A stretch of DNA of 64,000 nt from FEN-1297 sp963710735 (lineage in GTDB: Bacteria; Bacteroidota; Ignavibacteria; Ignavibacteriales; Ignavibacteriaceae). Made by a program: the position numbers and the translations under genes. The stretch spans positions 16,552 through 80,551 of the forward strand of contig CAVQBN010000003.1 in NCBI GenBank assembly GCA_963710735.1. The letters are read 5' to 3'. The notes beneath the pieces were generated by a model. The model searched no databases and was not told where the DNA came from. It was given only the letters and a program-made list of their open reading frames with translations. The stretch's first letter is position 1. Every line of letters starts with the position of its first letter. Shown one piece after another: positions 37,106 through 46,577 of this stretch.

Positions 37106-37255
37106 AACTTGACGGTAGTGTCCTAATTTACTAAAATTATTGACGGATAAATCATCCCTCGACTCCGCTCGGGATGACAATTCAAATATATTTGTCATGG
37201 TGAGCGGAGTCGAACCATGACTTAGATTAATAAATTAGGACACTGCCAACTTGAC
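37106..37255. mobile_element. 134-bp MITE-like element with 17-bp TIRs and 8-bp target duplication
   Basis: GGTAGTGTCCTAATTTA (37114-37130) and TAAATTAGGACACTGCC (37231-37247) are inverted with one mismatch. AACTTGAC flanks both sides exactly (37106-37113 and 37248-37255), an 8-base target duplication. The interior is two mutually inverted hairpins, CATCCC...GGGATG and CATGGT...ACCATG, and cannot encode a transposase. It inserted between the two duplicated sugar transferase units. An 8-bp duplication suits IS1595- or IS256-type transposases among others; the mobilising family is not determined. Confidence 0.88.
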
Positions 37256-37331
37256 TTGTTCACCACGTTAAATAAATATTTCATTAACTTGGTTAATTAA
37301 AATATATTTTCACTATTAACCATTCACTTTT

Positions 37332-38740
37332 TCAATACGCTTTCGGATCCCCCTTTATCATCTTCCAAATAGTATCCCCAACTATCTGCATATCAAACAT
37401 AAACGACCAGTTTTCAATATACCATACATCATAATCAATACGCTGCTGCATAAGACTAATATCGCCCGTTTCACCCCTAAAACCGTTTACCTGCGCCCAC
37501 CCGGTAATGCCCGGTTTTACAAGGTGCCGGAACATATATAATCGCACTTTATTTTTAGATTCAAGATTAAGCGGTGTCGGATGCGGCCTGGGGCCTACTA
37601 TGCTCATATCGCCTTTTAATACATTCCAGAACTGGGGAAGCTCGTCAAGGTTTGTCCTCCTTAAAAACTTTCCGATCCTGGTTACCCTGGGATCATTTTT
37701 AGTAACCTGCCGGAATTTCCCGTTTGCATCTAAATCTGTACTGTCTGCTCTCATTGAGCGGAATTTATAAGTAATAAACTTTCTATTATTCCGCCCCCAT
37801 CTTTCCTGTCTGAAAAATACCGGCCCCGGTGAGGTTGTCTTTATTAAAATACTTAATAACGGCCACAACCAGCTGAATACAAGGACAAACAGTAAAAATG
37901 AGAATACAAGATCGAAGCTGCGCTTAAGAATTCGCCAATGGAGCTCATTCAGCCTGTCATCCCTTACCGCTATTAACGGGAATTGCCCGAACATTGAAAT
38001 ATCGTACTTGTTGGAAATAAATTTAAAGTAATCCGGAATTATTTTAACACGGGTGGTATGCATTTCACAAGTATTAATTACATCCTCTATTTTGTCATTT
38101 GCATAATTAGGAAGAGCTACAATAACATTGTCAACTTCATTATTGTTTAATACATTATCCAGGTCGCTGATTTTTCCAAGATACTGCCCGTTTAAAAAGA
38201 TTTTTTTTCATCATCCAGAAACCCGATTACCCTATACCCGAAATGAGGGTTATGAAGAATAGTATCAAGGAAGTTTTTTCCTACTTCACCCGCTCCGATA
38301 ATTAATAGGCTTCTTAAGTTTCTTCCTTTGCTTCTTAAAAAAATCAGTACCCGTCTAAATATATATTTTTCGTAAAAAATAGAAACCAGTAGAACTAACG
38401 TAAACATAAATATAAAATATCGGGAAAGATTTTCTTCCCTAAGCTGGAATAAAACCATCATTGCCATAACGGCCTGGACAAATACATTTTTTATTACAAG
38501 TATAAGCTCTGTAATAAAATCCCTCGAATGGAACTCATCATAAAGGCCTATAACCCTGGCGGAAATATACCATGTAACGGATAAGACTAATATTAGTAAA
38601 ATAATCCTGGCGTTTATTGTAAATGCTAAGTTAAGATTAACCTTTAAGGCTATATAGGCCGATAAAATAATAGATAAAATAAGTATTATTATATCAAGGG
38701 TTACGCGGAATAAATAAAAGGAGGTTCTGTAGATCTGCAT
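37332..38740 (-). CDS. Undecaprenyl-phosphate sugar phosphotransferase, WcaJ-type, copy 2, frameshifted
   Basis: Paralogue of the gene at 35382, same domain order and, once repaired, exactly the same length (469 aa). Part 1 gives the membrane helices and NLRSLLIIGAGEVGKNFLDTI, ending GFLDDEKKSF. Part 2 continues with FLNGQYLGKISDLDN in the other frame, then the transferase domain with SPGPVFFRQERWGRNNRKFITYKFRSM, LRRTNLDELPQFWNVLKGDMSIVGPRPH and KPGITGWAQVNGFRGET. One A is missing from an A8 run near 38201-38208. It may be an error or a true knockout of the spare copy. The paralogues differ at many residues, so the duplication is not recent. Confidence 0.88.
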
Positions 38741-39030
38741 TTTCTTATATTAGAAAAACACTTTAATGTATTTTGTTAATACGCGAACAGCAAAGGGTTG
38801 TCGATAATTTGTGATATGTTAGCATTGAAGAATAACAACACATAATTAAAAATTCTCCCTGGCTGTTCCGCCGCTGTATTGTTTATTTATACTTAACCGC
38901 CCCATAGCGGAAAATTCAATCGCAAATAAAAATACTGTAATCATTTACGATTATCAAGAAGTAATTTAATTATTTCGCAATGAAATTCATATACTCACAA
39001 GTCACATACATTGTTTGATCGTTTAACTCT
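38741..39030. repeat. Upstream block of the segmental duplication (copy 2)
   Basis: Counterpart of 36792-37060, sharing GAAGAATAACAAC, ATTGTTTATTTATACTTA, GTAATCATTTACGATTATCAAGAA and ATTATTTCGCAATGAAATT at similar spacing but with scattered substitutions. No coding sequence is evident. Confidence 0.72.
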
Positions 39031-39365
39031 ATTGATTTATGATTGTCGATTGATTGATTGTCGAATAAAATCACATTTCCAAATTCTTCATTCATCATTC
39101 TTCCCGTTTGTCGATTGTTGATTAAAAAGATCCAATCCTAAATTCTTCAATTCATCAATCTTCAATCATCATTCATCAATCCCCTTTGATTTATGATTGT
39201 CGATTGAGTATTGTCGAATAAAAACATATTCAAATCTCCGAGCCGCTTTGTATTTATTATTGACGATTGTCGATTGTAGAATAAAAAAACTAACCTACTC
39301 ATAATCCTCAATTTTTCATTCTTCATTCTTCATTATTAATTATTCATTCCTCATTCTCCAATCCC
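39031..39365. repeat. Low-complexity word repeats (TGATTGTCGATTG type)
   Basis: Degenerate repeats of ATTGTCGATTG, TTCATCAATC and CAATCCTCAATC fill this gap between the second sugar transferase unit and the WecG-like gene. No open frame or terminator stands out. The same word families appear in the accessory gaps from 50 kb on. Confidence 0.7.
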
Positions 39366-40131
39366 TCAATCCTCAAATTTCTTCAATCCTAATAGCTCCA
39401 GCGTTACAAAAATTATAAACAGCGTGTTTGTAACCAGGTATCTTTTCCACAATCTTTTTGGTTCTTGAATAAGGCGGTACAGCCATTCCAGCGAAGCATT
39501 CTTCATCCACTCCGGTGCATGCTTTGTATTGCCCGCTATATAATCAAACCCGGCACCGATGCCTATCATTATTCCTCTATTTAAGTTTCTTATAATTCTC
39601 ATACATCCATATCTCCTGCTTTGGCGCGCCTAAGCCTACCCAGATTAAATCCGCTCCCGCAGCATTAATATCTTTTATAAACTTTTCATTTTCTTCTTCC
39701 GTAAAAGGCTTATATGGCGGAGAGTAAGAACCGGCTATAATAGCTTTCGGGTATTTAAGTTTTATAACCTCCAGCATTTTATTTATTGTTTCTTGTGAAC
39801 TGCCGAAGAAGTAGTGTTTTATCCCGTCTTTCTGCCCCCATTCTAAAGTCTTCTCAAAAAAAGTTGGGCCGAATATTCTATTTATATTTTTTTCACCTTT
39901 TAATTTTGCCACTATTGAAAGTGGTTTACCATCCGGCAAAGCTAAAAAGGAATTATTTATTATTTTTTTGTAAGTTCTGTTTCTTACGCCTTCAATAATT
40001 GTATGAACATTATTTACTGTTATATAAGATGAATTAGGTATACCTATAATACTTTTACAACAATTATATGATTCATAATAATCATTTAGTAAGTTTATTA
40101 AGATACCTAAAATGTATATTTTTTTTCCCAA
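39366..40131 (-). CDS. WecG/TagA/CpsF glycosyltransferase, frameshifted
   Basis: Two frames join to 254 aa of the WecG/TagA family (GT26), which adds an N-acetylmannosamine-type sugar to a lipid-linked intermediate. Part 1 has ITVNNVHTIIEG, LALPDGKPLSIVAKLKG with the conserved Asp, RIFGPTF and WVGLGAPKQEIWMYEN. Part 2 gives NLNRGIMIGIGAGFDYIAG and RAP-like HAPEWMKNASLEWLYRLIQEPKRLWKRY. The break lies near 39593, where AAGAAAC stands for AAGAAC (+1). It is the last gene of the polysaccharide cassette. Confidence 0.88.
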
Positions 40132-40166
40132 TGAAATTAGAATATTATTATTGAATAATTTATATT

Positions 40167-41276
40167 TTAAATTAAATGTGCATTAATTAAAGCTTTACTA
40201 ACCTTTGTTTCAGTATAATTATCTAGAACTCTTTGATAAACTTCGTTAGAATAAGAAGCCCATGATAATCCATTCCATATTTCAATTATTTTATTTGCAT
40301 ACAATTCACAATCAAATTGTTCAATAATTAAATTATCATTTGAAATAACTGATCTATTAAAACCGTTGGAACTTGCAATAGGTACAACGCCACAAATCAT
40401 AGCTTCGGTTAGAGAATTTGAATGTCCTTCCCTAACTTCTTTAGATGGGAATAAAAAGAAATGTTGAGATTTTAATATTCTCAATAAGTTAATATCTTGC
40501 TGAGGTGGTAAAAAACTAACAAAATTTTGAATAGCAAAATATTTAATTTTATTCGAAATAAGTTTTTGATAATTTTTTTCTATTGTACCAATTAGCTTGA
40601 GGTTAAAAGAAATGTTTTTCTTTTTTAAGCTGTTGCAAATATCAATAATGAAATCAATTCCTTTAGATGGTACTAACCTACCTAGAAAAATTAGATTTAT
40701 AGATTTATTATAAATTCTGTTTTCAATATTATTATTTGATATAAGGTCGTCCATAATGTAATTAGGATAATATAAAACTTTAGTAGAGCATATCTTTTTT
40801 ATAAAAGAAATATCATCATAACCTTGAGATAATATTACCGAAGCCACATTTAATGTTCTTCTTAAAATATATCTATAATATTTGGAACGTTGTTCATAAG
40901 ATGATATAAAGCCACATGCTCTAATTTCATAAACAGTTTTTACTCTAAATATTTTAGAGATAAATAACATAAAATATTCAAAATAAATTAAGTTCTGATA
41001 ATTCCCCGAAAGGTGAAGTGTTTTTGTACCTTTAATTAAAAATAATTTATATATATAATAAATATGACGAAATGTAAGTTGAAATAAATAGAAAATCTCC
41101 CCAAGGGGACCACCTAAAACCCTATAAGGTTTAGCGACAACGATTACTTTAAAAGAATTTTTTTTTAACACACTGATAGTTCTTTTATTACCTGTTTCGC
41201 CGCCACCTAAAATATTTGAATTTTTTTTACCAATTGGTCCATAAAACAAAATCGTATTAATTTCAACCCCCATCAT
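40167..41276 (-). CDS. GT4-family glycosyltransferase
   Basis: Protein of 369 aa with two Rossmann halves of the GT-B fold. The donor-binding half has INLIFLGRLVPSKGIDFIIDIC and HFFLFPSKEVREGHSNSLTEAMICGVVPIAS, the E-x7-E pattern of GT4 enzymes. It transfers a nucleotide-activated sugar (identity unknown) to the growing repeat unit at the inner membrane. It starts within the stop codon of the epimerase upstream (ATGA overlap), so they are co-translated. Very AT-rich. Confidence 0.88.
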   Translation of the reverse strand: MMGVEINTILFYGPIGKKNSNILGGGETGNKRTISVLKKNSFKVIVVAKPYRVLGGPLGEIFYLFQLTFRHIYYIYKLFLIKGTKTLHLSGNYQNLIYFEYFMLFISKIFRVKTVYEIRACGFISSYEQRSKYYRYILRRTLNVASVILSQGYDDISFIKKICSTKVLYYPNYIMDDLISNNNIENRIYNKSINLIFLGRLVPSKGIDFIIDICNSLKKKNISFNLKLIGTIEKNYQKLISNKIKYFAIQNFVSFLPPQQDINLLRILKSQHFFLFPSKEVREGHSNSLTEAMICGVVPIASSNGFNRSVISNDNLIIEQFDCELYANKIIEIWNGLSWASYSNEVYQRVLDNYTETKVSKALINAHLI

Positions 41277-42217
41277 TTTGTTAACCAGTTAATAAATTTT
41301 TCTATCCCGTCTTCGATTATGGTTGAGGGATTGTAACCCAATTGTTGCTTAGTTTTACTGATATCTGCATAAGTTTTTGTTACGTCACCGGGTTGTGTTG
41401 GTAAATAATCTATTATAGCTTTTTTACCTAAAAGTTTTTCTAAAGTGTGCACTAATTCAATTAATGAAATAGTTTTAGATTCTCCCAAATTAAAGATATC
41501 ATAACCTTTTAAATTTTTAATTGCTCCCATTATACCGTTAATAATATCTTCAATATAGGTATAATCCCTTTCTGTCGAGCCATCACCGAAAAAAGGAATA
41601 GGTTTGCCTTCCATTATTAACTTTGCAAATTTATGAATTGCTAAATCCGGCCTTTGGCGAGGGCCATATACGGTAAAAAGGCGCAAACAAAAAATATCAA
41701 AACCATGCAAGTGATGATAAGTATGGCAAAGTAGCTCTGCAGCTTTTTTTGAAGCGGCGTAAGGTGATATGGGCTTATCAACCACATCACTTTCGGAGAA
41801 CGGAACCTTTTTATTATTACCGTAAACAGAAGATGAAGAAGTAAAAATTAATTTTCTAACATTGTTCTTTCTCATTGCCTCTAAAATATTTAATGTCCCC
41901 CTAACATTTACATCAAAGTATATTTCTGGATTTTTAATTGAGGATCTAACACCTGCTTTAGCAGCCAGATGAGCTACCAAATCAATTTTATTATTACGAA
42001 ATAATTCAGATAATAAATTTTCATTTCTGATATCTCCCTCAATTAACTTAAATGAATCACTATAAAGAGCATTTTGGATATTTTGATGCTTTTATAGACC
42101 TATCATAAAAATCATCAAAGTTGTCGATTGACATTACGGTATGTCCAACAGATAATAGGTCTATCGACTAAAGATGGAGCCAATAAAGCCCGCGCCACCG
42201 GTAACTAGAATAGTCAT
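41273..42217 (-). CDS. NAD-dependent nucleotide-sugar epimerase (UDP-glucuronate 4-epimerase-like), damaged N-terminus
   Basis: The uninterrupted part (41273-41980) covers AHLAAKAGVRSSIKNPEIYFDVN, SSSSVYGNNKKVPFSE and PISPYAASKKAAELLCHTYHHLHG with YxxxK, then RLFTVYGPRQRPDLA, as in UDP-glucuronate/glucose 4-epimerases. Upstream, the ATG at 42217 overlaps the methyltransferase stop (TAATG) and opens MTILVTGGAGFIGS, the NAD-binding motif. Between them the frame jumps at least three times: HTVMSIDNFDDFYDRSIK and HQNIQNALYSDSFKLIEGDI are found in different frames. Net length change is zero, giving 314 aa. A cluster of compensating errors or real decay. Confidence 0.8.
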
Positions 42218-43164
42218 TATAATCCACCTCTATACATTTTTATCAATTCTGAGTCCGAAATGATCAGATTACTTTTTTTACCCATAAAGAAGTATGCTGA
42301 AGCACCGTCTAAAGCACTTTCATTGTTATTTGTGACAATATCAAAATATTTAAACCAAAAAAATAAGAGTTGAGCAATATTTTCCATTAGCTTTCTTAAT
42401 TTTTTATTTTTAAATAAACTATGAAAAAAATATTTAATTGACCATGCCAATGCACTTCCTGTGCCAATTAATAAACCATCTGAAATAACTTCAAATCTCC
42501 TAAATAATCTTCTATGACCGAGAAGACTAAACCTTGTGAAGTCATATTGACGACCATGAACTTGTTGCATAAATGGAGTTTCGACATATACAATTCCTTG
42601 CATTTTTAAAACTCTGAAAATTTCATCTACAACACGATAAGGATCCAACACATGCTCTAATACAGCCTGGCATATGACACAATCAAAATAATTTGAAGTA
42701 AATGGTATGTCATGAGCATCACAGATAATTTTAGTATTTGGACCAAATGAAACATCAGTTTCAATAATTTCAAAGTTGCTTTTTTTTAATCCACTGAACC
42801 CCTTCCCATCTATACTGCCTCCAATTACTAAAATTTTTTTATTATTATTTGGATTATTTCTAAGTTGTTTTAAAAGCATATCATAATTTTGCTTTGAAAT
42901 ATTATTATATGTAATTGTTGGTAAAAAACTCCTTTTTAATTTTGAAAAAATATTAGGTGAATAATTAAAAAATGTTGACTTATAGTTTTTGAAATCATTA
43001 ATAGTGAATATACTATTCTCTTCGTTTATTAAAATTGGGATATTATTAATGATTGGATATACTGCCCTACACTGAGGATTATTACAGCTAATTTCGGAGC
43101 TTTGAAACGAAAGGTTATTTTTACATTTCGGACATAATAATGCCACTTTTATTTCCTGATTCAT
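42217..43164 (-). CDS. SAM-dependent methyltransferase with N-terminal zinc ribbon
   Basis: Protein of 315 aa. The N-terminal ~50 residues are a Trm112-like zinc ribbon: ALLCPKCKNNLSF and EISCNNPQCRAVYPIINNIPILI. A class I methyltransferase domain follows, with KKILVIGGSIDGKG (motif I-like), ICDAHDIPFTSNYFDCVICQAVLEHVLDPYRVVDEIFRVLK, the Methyltransf_11 pattern. In polysaccharide clusters such enzymes methylate sugars or cap chains. Its stop overlaps the epimerase start. The target is unknown. Confidence 0.85.
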   Translation of the reverse strand: MNQEIKVALLCPKCKNNLSFQSSEISCNNPQCRAVYPIINNIPILINEENSIFTINDFKNYKSTFFNYSPNIFSKLKRSFLPTITYNNISKQNYDMLLKQLRNNPNNNKKILVIGGSIDGKGFSGLKKSNFEIIETDVSFGPNTKIICDAHDIPFTSNYFDCVICQAVLEHVLDPYRVVDEIFRVLKMQGIVYVETPFMQQVHGRQYDFTRFSLLGHRRLFRRFEVISDGLLIGTGSALAWSIKYFFHSLFKNKKLRKLMENIAQLLFFWFKYFDIVTNNNESALDGASAYFFMGKKSNLIISDSELIKMYRGGL

Positions 43165-43197
43165 TTTTCTCCTTATAATTAGAAATAAAATGATAAT

Positions 43198-44292
43198 TCA
43201 ATTAAATAAAACATCATTATATAATTTTAATAGATTTTTAAGATGAGATTGTATAGAAAAATTTTGGTACACATATTGGAAAGCAGAATTTTTAATTCTG
43301 TTTTTTAATCCATCATTACCTATTAGTTCAATTATCTTTTCACTAAGATCTATATGATCCATTACATTAAAAACAACTGAATTTTCTCCATTGCACGATA
43401 TTTCCATAAAAGGAGGAATATTAGATAATATTGTGGGTACTTTAATTGCCATAGCTTCAATTGCTGCGATACCAAAAGATTCTTGAATAGATGGAAAAAC
43501 AAAAACATCTAAACCTTTCAGTATTTCAGCAATATCTGATCTTTTACCTAAAAAGGTAACATATGGTAATAAATTATTTTCTTCACAATATTTTTTGCAT
43601 TTATTCAAATAATTATAATTATCATTAACAACTCCTCCAACAAAAATAAATTTAATATTTTTAATCTTATTTATTACATATGGAATTGCCTTGCATAAAG
43701 TCAATTGATCCTTTTCCTCTCTAAAATTTCCAACTGTTCCGACAATAATAGTTTTTTTGTTACATGGAATTAATGGAATTTTTAGTGAAAACCGATTAAA
43801 ATCTATACCATTATATATAACATTAAGGTTTCTTGTTAATTTATATGCAGAATTATTCATTAGTTTTAATTTAAAGCTATTACTAGGTAAAATTATAGCA
43901 TGTAACTTACTTTTTAAAAATCTAATAACAATTAAATCTTTATTTTTTTTTGATATTCCATGAATACTCATAACATTTTTTACATTTAAACCAATTGTGG
44001 CAAAATATGCATGGATAGCACTTACTGCTTGATGCGAATGTACAATCTGAATTTCATGTCTCTTTATTATTCTTCGTAATTTAAAAATAGTTTTAATATC
44101 AATAGGATATTTTCTAATTATTTTAAAATAGTTAATTTTATTAGATTCTAATTCGTTTTCTAATTCTCCACTACTAGTAGCAACAAATGTTATGTCAAAA
44201 TCTCGAAAAGAAGCATTTTTAATAATATCAAATAATAAAACTTCCGCTCCGCCTCTAACCATTGAATCCGAGAGATGTAAAACCTTAATCAT
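43198..44292 (-). CDS. GT4-family glycosyltransferase
   Basis: Protein of 364 aa. GT-B fold with N-terminal KVLHLSDSMVRGGAEVLLFDI, the HSHQAVSAIHAYFA segment, VGTVGNFREEKDQLTLCKAIPYV and DVFVFPSIQESFGIAAIEAMAIKVPTILS with the E-x7-E catalytic pattern. A retaining sugar transferase for the repeat unit; donor unknown. Only two bases separate it from the GT2 gene upstream. Confidence 0.93.
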   Translation of the reverse strand: MIKVLHLSDSMVRGGAEVLLFDIIKNASFRDFDITFVATSSGELENELESNKINYFKIIRKYPIDIKTIFKLRRIIKRHEIQIVHSHQAVSAIHAYFATIGLNVKNVMSIHGISKKNKDLIVIRFLKSKLHAIILPSNSFKLKLMNNSAYKLTRNLNVIYNGIDFNRFSLKIPLIPCNKKTIIVGTVGNFREEKDQLTLCKAIPYVINKIKNIKFIFVGGVVNDNYNYLNKCKKYCEENNLLPYVTFLGKRSDIAEILKGLDVFVFPSIQESFGIAAIEAMAIKVPTILSNIPPFMEISCNGENSVVFNVMDHIDLSEKIIELIGNDGLKNRIKNSAFQYVYQNFSIQSHLKNLLKLYNDVLFN

Positions 44293-44294
44293 TA

Positions 44295-45188
44295 TTAATT
44301 TTCAATCAAATATTTTCGATACAATTTAATTAGATAACCTTTATTCTTTAATATTTCTAAATCTGAAATTTTAAATAAGATATCAAAAATATAATCAAAG
44401 ATTAAGTAAAAAGATCGTAGTAAAATTAGAACAATTTTTAATGCAAATTTGTTTGAATAACTTTTATGATATTTAATAAAGGATTCAATCTCTGATCTAA
44501 TTCTAATTTCATTTACATTTTTACTACTAGACTTATAAAGATCATTATGCTGATATGCAATAGAAGTATTTATAAATACATTTATATTTAATAAACTTGC
44601 CCTTTTACATAAGTCTATTTCTTCATAATACAAGAAAAACCTTTCATCAAAACCGTCTAACTCTTTGATAGTTTTACTATTTGTAAATATTAGACTTCCA
44701 GAAATCCAATCAACATTTTGATTATTTCTTAATATGTTTTTTTTCTTTCGGCCAAAATAGTTTAAAAGTTTAATATCTTTTATTTTTTTTATAGATTTTT
44801 CGTAAAGTTCATCATATATTTTGGGAAAACAATATGAAACGAATTGATTATTAAAAATGCCACCCATTAAAAATAATTCATGATACTTTTCATTCTCAAA
44901 TAAATTAAAAGACTCAATCTTAACATCTGGATTAACAATTAAAATATAAGTTGTTTTGACAAAAGCAAAACCATAATTAATTGCAGCTCCATATCCAATA
45001 TTGTCATTTGTTGATAAAATGGTAACAATTTTTGATTTATAAAATGAAAGATCTTCATTACAATTATTTACTATTATGATTTCCTTCAAATTTTTAATTT
45101 TTAAGATTAAGTTATTAATTAAATCTTCAATTAAATGTTTTGAAAAGTATGCTACTGTAATAACTGTTATCTCATCATTTTTATTCAT
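44295..45188 (-). CDS. GT2-family glycosyltransferase (rhamnosyltransferase-like)
   Basis: Protein of 297 aa. GT-A fold: EITVITVAYFSKHLIEDLI, IIIVNNCNED, DNIGYGAAINYGFAFVKTTYILIVNPDVKI with the metal-binding NPD variant of DxD, and DWISGSLIFTNSKTIKELDGFDERFFLYYEEIDLCKRA, typical of rhamnosyltransferase-like GT2 enzymes. It fits the dTDP-sugar genes rfbA and rfbC in the window. A C-terminal hydrophobic stretch (LKIVLILLRSFYLIFDYIF) may bind the membrane. Confidence 0.92.
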   Translation of the reverse strand: MNKNDEITVITVAYFSKHLIEDLINNLILKIKNLKEIIIVNNCNEDLSFYKSKIVTILSTNDNIGYGAAINYGFAFVKTTYILIVNPDVKIESFNLFENEKYHELFLMGGIFNNQFVSYCFPKIYDELYEKSIKKIKDIKLLNYFGRKKKNILRNNQNVDWISGSLIFTNSKTIKELDGFDERFFLYYEEIDLCKRASLLNINVFINTSIAYQHNDLYKSSSKNVNEIRIRSEIESFIKYHKSYSNKFALKIVLILLRSFYLIFDYIFDILFKISDLEILKNKGYLIKLYRKYLIEN

Positions 45189-45208
45189 AATATATAATTA
45201 AATTCAAT

Positions 45209-46505
45209 TTAAATTTTATGATAATTAAACGCCATGATTATAAATAAAAATGCAAAACTTACCTGAATTAATCCGATAACAGAATCCGTTACATATGTTG
45301 ATAACATTGCAGATATTGAATACATAAAAAATCCAAAGCTTGGAGCCAACAAAAGTATATTATATTTTATAACATTCTTTTTTGTAAATGTGATTAAAAC
45401 ACTAAAATAATTAATAAAAAATAATATTGAACCAATTATTCCAAATTGAAGAATAGAATTTAAATAACTGCTTTCAGAAGCAAGAAAAAGTAATTGGTTA
45501 CGATCAATTTGGTTACCAGCATTTGCAAAGAAATTAAATGAATGAATATCGATTCTACCTGGTCCAAATAACTGTACAAACTTGGACTGATTCATTAACC
45601 AATCAAATCTACCTAAAAAGACAAAATATCTTCCTGTCAAAATATCCTGTGGGCCATAATTTAGTTGTTTAAATACATCCGAAAATCTTGAAAGTATTGG
45701 AGAAAAGAAATTTAAGCTTAAAAAAATTACAATAGCTATAAATACATAAATAAATTTTCTTAAATACTTCACATTATTTTTACTATAGTACTCAATAAAA
45801 AAAGTTGAACCTAAGAAGCCTAAAATAAATCCAACAGTTTCTGCACGCGAAAGACTAATTAGCATACTAATTAAAATCATGCTAAATGAAAAAAGATAGT
45901 ATTTTCGTTTTGATATTAAATAATTCGCTAGTGCATACATACCCATAACAGGCGCTAATGGTATAGCACTTGTAAATACCCTATTTAAAAAACCACCAGA
46001 CTCACGAATATTAATTTGCACAAATGGTATTAATGAATTGGGGGGAAACAATATGGCCGTGAAAAATAAACAAAATGGATGTTAACCATGCTATTATAAG
46101 CATAATAGATAAAAAATCATAAAGCATCTTTTCTCTATTAAGAATATAAATTAAATAAATCGGACTAAATAGCCAGAAATATAGTCTATATGATCTAATT
46201 GCAAGATAAAATGTCTGGTAATTTAATGAAATAATAAAATTTATGAATACCAATGCAATCCATATAAATAAAATTCTTTTTATAACTATTGGTATTTCTA
46301 TAGTATTTTTATTAAACACAGTAATCAAAAAGAAGAATAATAGTAAAACCAAAGCATAATCTTCACTGTGTAATGATGGATCTATTTGGCCAAAATTTAA
46401 AGCTAAAGCAAATAAAATAGATATTGATAATGGACGATGTAATGGGAAGGTTATAATTGTTAGTATAATTAGTATATAGATTATAGTCATAAATTTTGAT
46501 GTCAA
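45209..46505 (-). CDS. wzy: O-antigen/capsule polymerase (Wzy-like), frameshifted
   Basis: Two frames join to about 431 aa of an integral membrane protein with roughly ten to twelve helices, low sequence conservation and a periplasmic loop with NIRESGGFLNRVFTS, fitting Wzy/O-antigen ligase-type polymerases. Part 1 (46505-46011) ends just past a C6 run at 46040-46045; part 2 continues through FPPNSLIPFVQINIRESG in the next frame. The total is one base longer than a whole number of codons, so a +1 in the C run is likely. It lies between Wzx and glycosyltransferase genes, which supports polymerase over ligase. Confidence 0.78.
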
Positions 46506-46577
46506 AAAAATTTTTTATACCATTTTTAAAGTTTATAGTTTTTGTTCGTATTGAAAATATTTATTTAAAGTTTTTAT

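Noticed and set aside
39001..39365. Possible ncRNA in the gap before the WecG-like gene
   Set aside because: The sequence is low-complexity ATTGTCGATTG-type repeats; no stable structure or promoter-terminator pair was found.
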